This document shows positions 17,059 through 25,647 of a stretch of 64,000 nucleotides of DNA, one piece after another. A program made the translations under genes and the position numbers. The notes beneath the pieces are model-generated. The model worked only from the letters and a program-made list of their open reading frames with translations. It was not told the origin of the DNA and made no database searches. Origin of the DNA: Flavobacterium sp. NKUCC04_CG (GTDB taxonomy: Bacteria; Bacteroidota; Bacteroidia; Flavobacteriales; Flavobacteriaceae); NCBI RefSeq assembly GCF_019345525.1, contig NZ_JAHKRA010000002.1:62001-126000 (forward strand), written 5' to 3'. Each line of letters opens with the position of its first letter. Within the stretch, counting starts at the first letter, position 1.

Positions 17059-17274
17059 TTAAATCAACTGCTGGCTAATTTGTACATTTCGTCCAAAAGA
17101 TTCTCCCCAAGATTCTCCCCAGGATTCTCCCCAAGAAGGAGGAATTGAATCCATAGCACCACCTAACTTAAATACCATTAAAGCATTCGTTTTTAAGGTT
17201 GGGTTGTTCAGGTTAGATAATGATTCTTCAGCTTTTTTCAAATCATTCTTTTCTAAAAAAAATTTTCTGTTCAT
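17059..17274 (-). CDS. RiPP precursor peptide with Gly-Gly leader and WGES-repeat core
   Basis: A 71-residue peptide. The polar, charged leader ends in FKLGG with the double glycine at 38-39, the expected C39 cleavage site. The predicted core, residues 40-71, contains W48-G-E-S, W52-G-E-S, W56-G-E-S and F60-G-R-N: four aromatic residues at exact four-residue spacing, followed by a polar tail (VQISQQLI). The repeats are encoded by three 12-bp tandem DNA units at 17099-17134. Direct neighbours are a radical SAM/SPASM maturase and a C39 exporter, so this is almost certainly their substrate. I do not recognise it as a named precursor family. Confidence 0.85.
   Translation of the reverse strand: MNRKFFLEKNDLKKAEESLSNLNNPTLKTNALMVFKLGGAMDSIPPSWGESWGESWGESFGRNVQISQQLI
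17099..17134. repeat. Three 12-bp tandem repeats inside the precursor gene
   Basis: Units GATTCTCCCCAA, GATTCTCCCCAG and GATTCTCCCCAA on the plus strand, in frame with the W-G-E-S repeat. The third-position A/G change is synonymous on the coding strand. A fourth, diverged unit encodes F-G-R-N. The array could expand or contract by slippage and change the number of modified motifs. Confidence 0.9.
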
Positions 17275-17390
17275 TTTCTTATAAATTTAAATTAAACAAT
17301 GGAACCATAGTTAGGGATTAGCTCTACCGTTTCGCCCATATCTACTCGCGCAAGTATGTTTTTATTTAAAAAATCAAATGACTAAATTTC

Positions 17391-19790
17391 TTAGTTAATC
17401 CTTTGTTTTTCTTCTTTAATAACCTCTTCTTTCTTACTCATCTTAAAACTTTTACCAAAATTATAAGCTAGACTCAGCCTTATTCTTCTAATATCGGCAT
17501 AATCGAAATTATGTTGACTGATTCCATTAACTGTTTGAGAAAATGTTTTTCTATTTGTTTTCAGTATATCCACACCATTCACCGTTAAGGTGCATTTATT
17601 ATTCAAAAAAAGCATCCTAAATCCAAGGTCTATTTGATGATAGGCAGATAATAGGTAACTCCCTGCAACTGAAGGAGAATTATATTTGTAAATCAATTCG
17701 AATCTAAACCTATTTTGCTGGTCTAATCTCAATGAATTGGTCGTACTAAAATTAAATGTCCAAGCCTCAATATCCGGTACTGTGACCGTATTTGAAGTTG
17801 TCTTTTTATAAAATAAACTAATATTATTTCTACTATCCCAGATTCTTTTTAGATTGAATCCATAACTCTGATATAATCCGGCACTTGTTTGATTATAAAA
17901 ATTTATAGGAATAACTCTTTGGAAATAGGAATCCGGCTCTACAAAAACAACCTGATCAAATCCATTGTTTATAAAACTCGCATACAGCATCGTATATAAA
18001 CTGTTGTACATATAGGACAATTCTATATTATTAGTATAGTAAGGTTGCAAAAATGCATTTCCTTCCGTATAATTAAAAGAAGTACTATAAAATCTAAAAG
18101 GGTTTAATAAATTATAAGACGGGCGGTTAATTCTCTTATTATAAGTTAAAGCCCAAGACTTGTTTGACACCTTCGAGTAATTCAAATAAAAGGTAGGAAA
18201 GAGTTTAAAATAATTAGAATTATTAACTTGATCTATGGTAAGGGAGTGCCCTTCAAGTAGGGTGTTTTCTCCTCTAAAACCAGCTTTAAGTGTTAAAAAT
18301 TCAGAGATTTGCTTTCTGACTGAAAAATAAAAAGCTTGTGTATTTTCTTTGTAAATAAATACGTTACTTTTAGTTGGATCTAAAATCGAATTTCCAGATG
18401 TGCTATCAAAAAAGAATGCATCACTTTTATTATTAATAAAACTGAGTTTAGTTCCAAAATTTAGATAAATCCAATTTGTCGGATATTCAAAATCCACTCT
18501 AGATGTCAAGATTTCTATGTCAAGATTTCCTTTATTGAGTGCAGAAAAATGCTGTGATGGGTTCACTATTTCATCAACGTAAAAAGATTTACTTCCAAAA
18601 ATATTTTCTGTTGCGGAATTGTATTTTAAATAATCGAAATCCAAATTTATTTTTCGGCCAAAAGTATCGACTTCAATTACCGAAAAAACATTACATACCT
18701 TTGTTAATCTATGTGAGTCAATCCTTGAATTAGTCACAATTGTTGAATCTAAAACACCAATATTATTGTAAATCAAGGAGCTGTTAATGGTCTTTGTTAG
18801 TGGTAAGCTATTTGAAAGAGAGTACTCTCCTCCTATTTTTAACCTATTATTAATTTTATAGGCTACTGAAAATCGACCTACGAGGTTATTTAGATAGTTT
18901 AGCTTAAAACTTTCTTCCTTCCATATATATTTCGGATAATTTAAAGTATATGCTTGATATGGTTGAAAACTCCCATTCGAATAATTGATACTAGAGGTAA
19001 GCGTTAATTTATTCTTTTGAAAATTTAAGTTTCCTCCAACGCTTGCGGTCGAACTCTTTGATTGTGATAAAGTAGTGCTTAGAGTACTGTGAAAACTGTC
19101 CTTCTGTTCCGCTTTAGTTATAATATTGATTAAGCCACTATTGCCCTGAGCATCATATTTCGCGGAAGGACTTGAAATAACTTCAATACTTTTTATTGTT
19201 TCAGTTCTTAAATTCTTAAGAAAATTGACCAAATCATCCCCTGCTAAATTAATGATTCTCCCATTTAACATGACCCCCATACTACTTTTTCCAACCATAC
19301 TTATCTGTCCATTTTGGACAAGAATTCCAGGAGTAATATTTAACGCATCTAACACATCTCCACTACTTGCGATTACAGAATTTTCTAAATTAAACACCAG
19401 TCTGTCGACCTTGCGCTCAATTATTTTTTTAGCGACATTAATGGTCAGTTCATTAAGCATTAGAGCCACATCAATTTCAAACGTCCCAAGATCGATATCC
19501 TCTGTAAAAATCAGCTCTTTCCTTAAAAACTCAGAGCCATAGTATTCTAGTATCAAGGTATAATTTCCCTCTTCAACTGTTACAATAAACCGCCCGTCCC
19601 CATCCGTCAATACAACTATTGGAGAGTTGTCATCCTCTTTTATTAAAGTAACATGGACTAAATCGACAGGCTGAAAATCCATATTAACAACTTTTCCTTT
19701 TATAGTATATTGTTGTCCATACGCTTTTGCATGACACAATACCACTAACATATAAAAAAAGAACTGTTGTAAAATACTTCTCGTGACCAT
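17391..19790 (-). CDS. Outer-membrane beta-barrel protein with carboxypeptidase-like and plug domains (TonB-dependent receptor-like)
   Basis: A 799-residue exported protein: signal peptide ending near AKAYGQQ, a carboxypeptidase regulatory-like beta-sandwich (about 26-110), a plug domain (about 135-230, with NGRIINLAGDD and SPSAKYDAQGNSGLINIITK), then a long aromatic-rich barrel of the OMP_b-brl_3 type. It ends in a basic tail rather than a terminal aromatic. It is the first gene of the minus-strand cassette, 116 bases before the precursor gene. It may be an outer-membrane exit or uptake route for the peptide, or a receptor; the choice is inference. Base composition is as AT-rich as the rest of the cassette. 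Confidence 0.85.
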   Translation of the reverse strand: MVTRSILQQFFFYMLVVLCHAKAYGQQYTIKGKVVNMDFQPVDLVHVTLIKEDDNSPIVVLTDGDGRFIVTVEEGNYTLILEYYGSEFLRKELIFTEDIDLGTFEIDVALMLNELTINVAKKIIERKVDRLVFNLENSVIASSGDVLDALNITPGILVQNGQISMVGKSSMGVMLNGRIINLAGDDLVNFLKNLRTETIKSIEVISSPSAKYDAQGNSGLINIITKAEQKDSFHSTLSTTLSQSKSSTASVGGNLNFQKNKLTLTSSINYSNGSFQPYQAYTLNYPKYIWKEESFKLNYLNNLVGRFSVAYKINNRLKIGGEYSLSNSLPLTKTINSSLIYNNIGVLDSTIVTNSRIDSHRLTKVCNVFSVIEVDTFGRKINLDFDYLKYNSATENIFGSKSFYVDEIVNPSQHFSALNKGNLDIEILTSRVDFEYPTNWIYLNFGTKLSFINNKSDAFFFDSTSGNSILDPTKSNVFIYKENTQAFYFSVRKQISEFLTLKAGFRGENTLLEGHSLTIDQVNNSNYFKLFPTFYLNYSKVSNKSWALTYNKRINRPSYNLLNPFRFYSTSFNYTEGNAFLQPYYTNNIELSYMYNSLYTMLYASFINNGFDQVVFVEPDSYFQRVIPINFYNQTSAGLYQSYGFNLKRIWDSRNNISLFYKKTTSNTVTVPDIEAWTFNFSTTNSLRLDQQNRFRFELIYKYNSPSVAGSYLLSAYHQIDLGFRMLFLNNKCTLTVNGVDILKTNRKTFSQTVNGISQHNFDYADIRRIRLSLAYNFGKSFKMSKKEEVIKEEKQRIN

Positions 19791-20137
19791 ACTCTTTGAT
19801 TTTTATCTCATATATATCCCTTATAAAAACATGTGTTATTAAGCTAAAAAAGAATTCTTGTAAAAAAGACTCTAGATAAAAATAAAAAAAACACTATATT
19901 ATGAAAATAAAAAAATCATAAATTTTTACTAAAATTTATAAATTAATAATTTAATCAAAAATAATCGACACTATTAAAACATATATGTACCTAAAAATAG
20001 ATAATTAATATTTTTATAAAAATGGAGAAATATACGAAATAACCTAAGTTTAACTAGATTCTAGAAGTTTAACAAGTAGCATAATGAGGAGTGAATAGTG
20101 TTTTTTGTGATTTATAGCATTTTTTTTAAATGCCGAT

Positions 20138-20174
20138 GCAGTTTATACACTCTCATTGTAGTGTTATAAACTGC
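20138..20174. repeat. Inverted repeat with 14-bp arms
   Basis: GCAGTTTATACACT (20138-20151) pairs with AGTGTTATAAACTGC (20160-20174), with a single bulged base and an eight-base loop. No T-run follows on either strand, so it is not a standard terminator. Confidence 0.6.
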
Positions 20175-20395
20175 AGTTGTTTGAATATAAAATAAGTAAT
20201 TATCGATAAAAATATGTTGAATTTTTTAAGAACACCCTGCTGTACTTTAAAAAAGACACTCGAAATCAACATTAACCGTTAGTAAGGTGTTGACTTCTTA
20301 GTTCCTTAACGCTTTGGTTTGGGTATAGTTTTTTTCTTTCTAAGCAAACAACCGAAAATCAAATGTATTCTACCAGTAATACTACTTAGCAATTG

Positions 20396-20423
20396 CGACT
20401 AAAACTTTGGTCGCTTTTTTTGG
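20396..20423 (+). terminator. Orphan plus-strand terminator
   Basis: GCGAC and GTCGC form a 5-bp stem around a ten-base loop, followed by seven T. No plus-strand gene lies between 13271 and this point, so it either ends an unannotated small RNA or is a relic. Confidence 0.55.
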
Positions 20424-20634
20424 ATTATTTCTATTCTAATAAATAAACCGTAATGGTATTAACTTTAGAAGCTTTTATCACTATTTGATTCCTTCGCAAT
20501 ACAGTTTTTATTAGATATAAAAACTTAATTTAAATTAACTACAATGCGCTTTCCACTGATCGGAACAATACACCTTTAATAATATAGCAAACATCTATAT
20601 AGCATCAAAAAATGAATGCCCTATGACAACCGCT

Positions 20635-21675
20635 TTACCTCCAACTAGGCAAACTCCATTTTAAAAACGGATCATACCAGAGTTGTCCCTTTTGAACCAC
20701 TAAGGGAGACTCAAAATTGTTGGTATACAAGCTACCGGTTCCCAAACCTTGCGGCATGTTATTGTTTAGTGTAAAAGTCCATTGAGCTATAGCATTTAGT
20801 CCAATATTACTCTCGAGTGCTGAGGTAATCCACCAACCGATTCCACGAGCTTCTGCCAATTCAATCCATTCGGTACAACCGCGAAATCCACCTACTAGAC
20901 TCGGCTTTAAAATGATAAATTGCGGTTGTATTTTATCCAATAGTTTTTTCTTATCGTTAAATTTTATCACTCCAATCAACTCTTCATCTAAAGCGATAGG
21001 CAAAGGAGTGGCTTCACATAACTCTGCCATGCTGTCATATTGTTTTGTTTTAATAGGTTGTTCGATACTATGTAATTGAAATTCAGATAACTTAAATAGG
21101 TTATTTAAAGCGTCACTATAATCAAAACCGCCGTTAGCATCAACGCGTAATTCGATTTCTTCAGCTGTAAATTGCGTTCGAATATAACGTAAAAGACGCA
21201 ATTCTGACTCAAAATCTATGGCGCCAATTTTGAGTTTTACACAATTAAACCCCTCTTTTATCTTATCGTCTATTTGACTTTTCATACCTGCCTCATCTTC
21301 CATCCAAATCAAACCATTAATAGCAATTGCCGCTTTTCCCGACGTAAAATCCGAAGGAAAAAGAATCATGCCATCATCGCTTTCCAACGATTTAAAAGCC
21401 TGCTCTAATCCAAATTGAATCGAAGGAAATTCCAATAGTTTTTCCCATAATAAATCCAATCCCAAATGAATATTATTTGCCACCCATTCCAAAGTAGCTT
21501 CATAATCCGGTCGGTCATCAAAACTCAATGAGCGCAAAATACCGCATTCCCCCAGCCCTGTTTTCCCTTCGCTCTCGAGCTTGATTAACCAAGTTTCCTT
21601 TTGAGTTAGTATACCCCTAGAGGTACCTGATGGTTTTTTAAAATTTAAGTCGTGCCGTTGGTAGGATAATTTCAT
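20635..21675 (-). CDS. menC: o-Succinylbenzoate synthase (enolase superfamily)
   Basis: A 346-residue enolase-superfamily enzyme that dehydrates SHCHC to o-succinylbenzoate in menaquinone synthesis. Visible are the catalytic KLKIG lysine motif, the metal ligands in RVDANGGF (Asp), IEQPI (Glu) and ALDEELIG (Asp), and the second Lys in IILKPSLVGG. The same superfamily includes Ala-Glu epimerases and N-acylamino acid racemases. MenC is preferred because menA and menB lie in the same block on the same strand. Confidence 0.85.
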   Translation of the reverse strand: MKLSYQRHDLNFKKPSGTSRGILTQKETWLIKLESEGKTGLGECGILRSLSFDDRPDYEATLEWVANNIHLGLDLLWEKLLEFPSIQFGLEQAFKSLESDDGMILFPSDFTSGKAAIAINGLIWMEDEAGMKSQIDDKIKEGFNCVKLKIGAIDFESELRLLRYIRTQFTAEEIELRVDANGGFDYSDALNNLFKLSEFQLHSIEQPIKTKQYDSMAELCEATPLPIALDEELIGVIKFNDKKKLLDKIQPQFIILKPSLVGGFRGCTEWIELAEARGIGWWITSALESNIGLNAIAQWTFTLNNNMPQGLGTGSLYTNNFESPLVVQKGQLWYDPFLKWSLPSWR

Positions 21676-21806
21676 AAGTAGTAGTATCGTAATTTTTAAT
21701 CCGATTTAGTGACTGAATAGACTAGACAAACTATCAAGCCTTGAATTATGAAGACTTTAAAAGACTTTAATCTGCAGATAGGGCGTTTTATACACCGATT
21801 CGTCAG

Positions 21807-22487
21807 TTAAAGCTCTATGGCTTCGCCAATAGTCAAAAGCATCAAGTCCTTGCCCTTCTCATAAAATCTTTTCACCGCATATTCGTGATCAATTTCAATA
21901 TATCCAAACGTATCATAGTGATACCCCATTACTTTATCACACTCTAAAAATTCAGAAGCAATCACCGCATCGTCAATGCCCATGGTAAAGTTATTACCTA
22001 TAGGTAAAATAGCTAAATCCAGTTTGGTTCGCATCGGTATCAACTTAAAATCAAAAGTCAAAGCGGTATCTCCTGCGATATAAATATTTTTATTTTTACT
22101 TTCAATGACAAAACCACCCGGTTGTCCACCATAGGTTCCATCGGGAAAGGAACTCGAATGTATCGCAATAGTATATTTAAGCTTACCGAAATCAAATTTC
22201 CACGATCCTCCATGATTCATCGGATGTGTCTGAAAGCCCTTGTCCGCATAGTAATCCGTGATTTCAGCATTGGAAACTATAACGGCTTCCGGATTGTTAT
22301 TGATGATGGCTTCGACGTCTAATACGTGATCACCATGTGCGTGAGTAAGTAAAATATAATCGGTTTGAATAGACTCCAAATTAATGTGTTTCGCTTTGGG
22401 ATTCCCCGAAATAAAAGGATCGACAATCAAACGAATATCCTCTATCTCAATGCCCAAACACGCGTGTCCATAATAAGTAATTTTCAT
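21807..22487 (-). CDS. Metal-dependent hydrolase, UPF0173 type (metallo-beta-lactamase fold)
   Basis: A 226-residue metallo-beta-lactamase-fold protein with the zinc motif HAHGDH (residues about 49-54), an upstream YYGHACLGIE segment, NHGGSW, and IAGDTAL (bridging Asp). Length fits the UPF0173/YtkL group, whose physiological substrate is not established. It lies between menC and menA on the same strand. Any link to menaquinone is only positional. Confidence 0.85.
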   Translation of the reverse strand: MKITYYGHACLGIEIEDIRLIVDPFISGNPKAKHINLESIQTDYILLTHAHGDHVLDVEAIINNNPEAVIVSNAEITDYYADKGFQTHPMNHGGSWKFDFGKLKYTIAIHSSSFPDGTYGGQPGGFVIESKNKNIYIAGDTALTFDFKLIPMRTKLDLAILPIGNNFTMGIDDAVIASEFLECDKVMGYHYDTFGYIEIDHEYAVKRFYEKGKDLMLLTIGEAIEL

Positions 22488-22517
22488 AGGTAGTTAGGTA
22501 TTTATAGTGATTAAATT

Positions 22518-23426
22518 TTAAATTAAAGCCAACGAAAACAAAAGTGCCAAAAAGAAGGTTCCCAAAGCGACTCTTTTCATTTCTGGATCCAATTTTTTAG
22601 GATCTTTATTGTTGATTACTACGACTAAATGTTTGATAAAAGGCAAATAAGCAATGACAAACATAAAGCGATACCACAGCATCTCTATAACAATCGCATA
22701 GATAAAGATAGCAAGAAGCGCCACAACGACAATAGTATAATGATAAATTTTGGCCTTTTCAGCCCCTAATAAGACCACTAGCGTGTTTTTACCAGACGCT
22801 TGGTCCGATTCTCTATCGCGCATATTATTGAGGTTTAAAACAGCTATACTCAAATTACCTATCGCTATTGCCGGTAAAATCTCTAACCATCCGAAAGATT
22901 GTGTATAGAGATAATAAGACCCCAGAGTACTGACCAACCCAAAAAAGATAAAAACAAACAAATCTCCTAATCCTCTGTAGCCATAAGCCGAATTCCCTAC
23001 TGTATATTTAATTGCTGCTGCAACTGCAGCGACTCCTAAAACAAAGAAGAAAATGGATGTCATAAAATGTTCGCTACCAAAGGAAACATAAATCAACAAT
23101 ACCGCCGACAGTAAGGACAAAATCGCAGTTATAACAACCCCTTTTTTCATCTCAGCTGCTGAAATGATACCGCTCTGTACCGCTCTTTGTGGCCCAACCC
23201 GGGTATGATTGTCTGTTCCCTTAACCCCATCGCCATAATCATTAGCAAAATTAGATAATATCTGTAGTAATAAAGTGGTCAGCATGGCTAAGGAAAAAAT
23301 CCACCAATAGTTACTCATTGTATGGGTTGCATTAAATGCACAAGCACTACCCACCAGTATTCCTGAAACCGATAACGGCAATGTTCTCAAACGAGCGGCG
23401 TTAATCCAAGCTTTAGTTTTTGTCAT
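22518..23426 (-). CDS. menA: 1,4-Dihydroxy-2-naphthoate polyprenyltransferase
   Basis: A 302-residue UbiA-family integral membrane enzyme attaching the isoprenoid tail to dihydroxynaphthoate. The two Asp-rich prenyl-diphosphate motifs are present: NFANDYGDGVKGTD near residue 62 and NNMRDRESDQASGK near 195. About eight hydrophobic helices. The segment GPQRAVQSG is typical of MenA. It follows the PH-domain genes by 18 bases in the direction of transcription, suggesting one transcript. Confidence 0.93.
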   Translation of the reverse strand: MTKTKAWINAARLRTLPLSVSGILVGSACAFNATHTMSNYWWIFSLAMLTTLLLQILSNFANDYGDGVKGTDNHTRVGPQRAVQSGIISAAEMKKGVVITAILSLLSAVLLIYVSFGSEHFMTSIFFFVLGVAAVAAAIKYTVGNSAYGYRGLGDLFVFIFFGLVSTLGSYYLYTQSFGWLEILPAIAIGNLSIAVLNLNNMRDRESDQASGKNTLVVLLGAEKAKIYHYTIVVVALLAIFIYAIVIEMLWYRFMFVIAYLPFIKHLVVVINNKDPKKLDPEMKRVALGTFFLALLFSLALI

Positions 23427-23444
23427 CTTCTATATAATTATAAT

Positions 23445-24947
23445 CTACATCCAATTTTTTGTTGATGTCTCTATTTGAAACAACCAATAATCTACATATT
23501 TTTTGATTTCAGAATATTTGGCACTGTTAAATCGAAGTACTCCTCCTGCGGTATATAAACTAACACCACCTATATCACTGTTTCGTTGCCAGAAAAACTG
23601 CGTGGTCTCGATCTTCTGAATTTTGTATGGCTCGATAATTTCTTTAGAAATATCCCAAAATCCCCTTTTTATCACGATAAATTGTGGATGGATATACAAC
23701 GTACGAACGCGATACATCCGATAGCTCACTGCCGATACCAATATCAGATACAACGGCATAATTGCATACCACTCCCTACTGGCGATATAATCTCTAAAGA
23801 ATAATAAAAATAGTAGTATGGGAAATAACCCAAAAAAGAAAAAACGCATCCAAAAAAAACGATTACTCGATTTAAGCGCTACACCTTCAACGGGTTGTTC
23901 GCCATAAATCATTTGAAATAAATCCGCTTTTTCTACAGCAGAACAGCCTGGGATTTCTAAGGCAGATTTTTTATTTTGTTTATCAGACTCTTCTCCAGCT
24001 ACCTGACGTATATGAATCTGAAGTATATCCCACCTTTTTTGAAAATAATTCTGAACTGTTTTAATAATCTGAACGCGATTGGGCCTGATAATCGTGCTGC
24101 GAGTAGCCAACAACCCAAAACTCAATAAAAGTGAATGCGATTCTTTAACTATGGTAAAGTTGTAAAACTTATACAATGTACGAATCAAATTAATGACCAA
24201 TACAGAAAGTATGGAAAGTATAGCAAAAAACAAGATAACATAGCCGATCCAATATTGATTGACATAGGCCTCCATCTGCTCGGGATCCACTTCAAAACGA
24301 TCGCCTAGATAATTACTTACCTGCTCGTAAATGGTATTTAAAAACAATAAAATAATCAAAAAAGTTTGAATATATCGTGAGGTTAACCCCACCTTAATCA
24401 AACTGCCCATACTTATTTTACTTGTTTTTATATCTTTATCAGCTTTATTTTTAGTCAAATACACCTCTTTATCAGAAGTAACACTTAAAGCATGTTCCAA
24501 TAAACAATGCTTGAGTGCTACAGCAACGTCATAACTGACCGAGTTAATCATAACTTCCTTTCCTGAGCCACCGGCTGAATCGATTTCGACCGCAAAAACA
24601 CCAACCAACTTTTGAACAAAGCTTTGATTGATATTGACCTGCTGAATTTTTTCGAGTTGAATCATGATCTTCGATCGATTGAACACCCCTTTTTCAACGA
24701 TAAATTCGTTGCTCTCCGGCCGGATATAAAAATAGAAGTTTTTAAAATTTAAATAAGCCATGACCAACAGTAATATACACAATACTACACTGACCAAAAC
24801 CACATATATACGCGTTTGAGATTCTGCTTTTAATAAGATAATAATTAAAAGAGGTACAAAAGCCCTTAGCAACTTTTGTAGGGCATAGAGAAAATGAGCA
24901 ATAATACCGATTTTGGATTGCCTTTGGGGTTGGCTAAAATTCTCCAT
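23445..24947 (-). CDS. Large PH-domain (bPH2/YdbT-like) membrane protein
   Basis: A 500-residue membrane protein with several helix pairs (about 28-68, 190-265, 355-410) alternating with bacterial PH-like domains; the segment QLEKIQQVNINQ is the usual YdbT-type start of such a domain and recurs as EPYKIQKIETTQ near the C-terminus. Its start overlaps the end of the 24934-25551 gene by 14 bases, matching the ydbS-ydbT pair of Bacillus, which is linked to resistance to antimicrobial peptides. Function here is unproven. Confidence 0.8.
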   Translation of the reverse strand: MENFSQPQRQSKIGIIAHFLYALQKLLRAFVPLLIIILLKAESQTRIYVVLVSVVLCILLLVMAYLNFKNFYFYIRPESNEFIVEKGVFNRSKIMIQLEKIQQVNINQSFVQKLVGVFAVEIDSAGGSGKEVMINSVSYDVAVALKHCLLEHALSVTSDKEVYLTKNKADKDIKTSKISMGSLIKVGLTSRYIQTFLIILLFLNTIYEQVSNYLGDRFEVDPEQMEAYVNQYWIGYVILFFAILSILSVLVINLIRTLYKFYNFTIVKESHSLLLSFGLLATRSTIIRPNRVQIIKTVQNYFQKRWDILQIHIRQVAGEESDKQNKKSALEIPGCSAVEKADLFQMIYGEQPVEGVALKSSNRFFWMRFFFFGLFPILLFLLFFRDYIASREWYAIMPLYLILVSAVSYRMYRVRTLYIHPQFIVIKRGFWDISKEIIEPYKIQKIETTQFFWQRNSDIGGVSLYTAGGVLRFNSAKYSEIKKYVDYWLFQIETSTKNWM

Positions 24948-25551
24948 CTGTTGTTGAAATATCTTTATTCTCAGGTTGATTTTCTTCTGCTCTATCGCTT
25001 ATTTCAGGCTTGTTGTCAAAATGAACCTGATGAACCTTATCTACAATAAATTGTTTGATTCGCTCCGCTTGTTCTTTTGGAATTCCAGGGATTTTTAAAT
25101 CTCCACTCGCTCCTCCAGCGGTATAAAACTCCAAAGCTGCTAATTGATACATTCTTGAAATCATTCCTTCATGTAATGCTACATGTTGCACTCTATTATA
25201 AGGAATTACGATCTCTCTTTTAAGTATAATACCACTTCTATATATAACATCGTGCTCTCTAAAAGCATAGCTTTTTTTCGAAAAACCCAAGATTGAAATC
25301 ACCCATACAAATAATGCTATTACAACAGCAGCCACCAAAGTAACAGCGGCAATCATTTGAGGATTATCTTCTTTTTCAATCTTAAAATCCCACCAATAAA
25401 AAATCAGTCCAGCACCAATGATAATCAGAGAAACTAGCGTTGCATTAATCACGACCACTTTTTTATACTTAGGGTCTAATGCCAAAAAAGACACTTCATC
25501 AATTGAAGGCAATTGTGAAGTGTCTATATGGTGATTTGAAAATTCTTTCAT
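24934..25551 (-). CDS. Small PH-domain (bPH2/YdbS-like) membrane protein
   Basis: A 205-residue protein with two central hydrophobic helices (about 31-55 and 67-90) followed by one bacterial PH-like domain containing EIVIPYNRVQHVALHEG and FYTAGGASGDLKIPG. The charged C-terminal tail (DRAEENQPENKD) is disordered-looking. Translationally overlapped with the larger partner gene downstream. The pair probably forms one membrane complex. Confidence 0.8.
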   Translation of the reverse strand: MKEFSNHHIDTSQLPSIDEVSFLALDPKYKKVVVINATLVSLIIIGAGLIFYWWDFKIEKEDNPQMIAAVTLVAAVVIALFVWVISILGFSKKSYAFREHDVIYRSGIILKREIVIPYNRVQHVALHEGMISRMYQLAALEFYTAGGASGDLKIPGIPKEQAERIKQFIVDKVHQVHFDNKPEISDRAEENQPENKDISTTDGEF

Positions 25552-25647
25552 CGTTGTGTATTAACTAATATCGTATAGCCTGTTTACTTCAACGGCTTCC
25601 TACCAGCAATTTATATATGTTATAGACCTCAATGACTCTAAAATCGA

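Larger units (their letters stand above)
19791..20634. other. 844-bp AT-rich noncoding region at the right flank of the cassette
   Basis: No credible ORF on either strand. The left part is extremely AT-rich. CAAAAATA at 19956-19963 matches the -7 element on the minus strand and could serve the outer-membrane protein gene. A 14-bp hairpin lies at 20138-20174 and a plus-strand terminator at 20396-20422, neither belonging to an annotated gene. Confidence 0.6.

Noticed and set aside
19791..20634. Second precursor peptide or insertion sequence in the long gap
   Set aside because: Only ORFs of fewer than about 20 codons were found on either strand, and no transposase fragment or terminal repeats with target duplication were visible.
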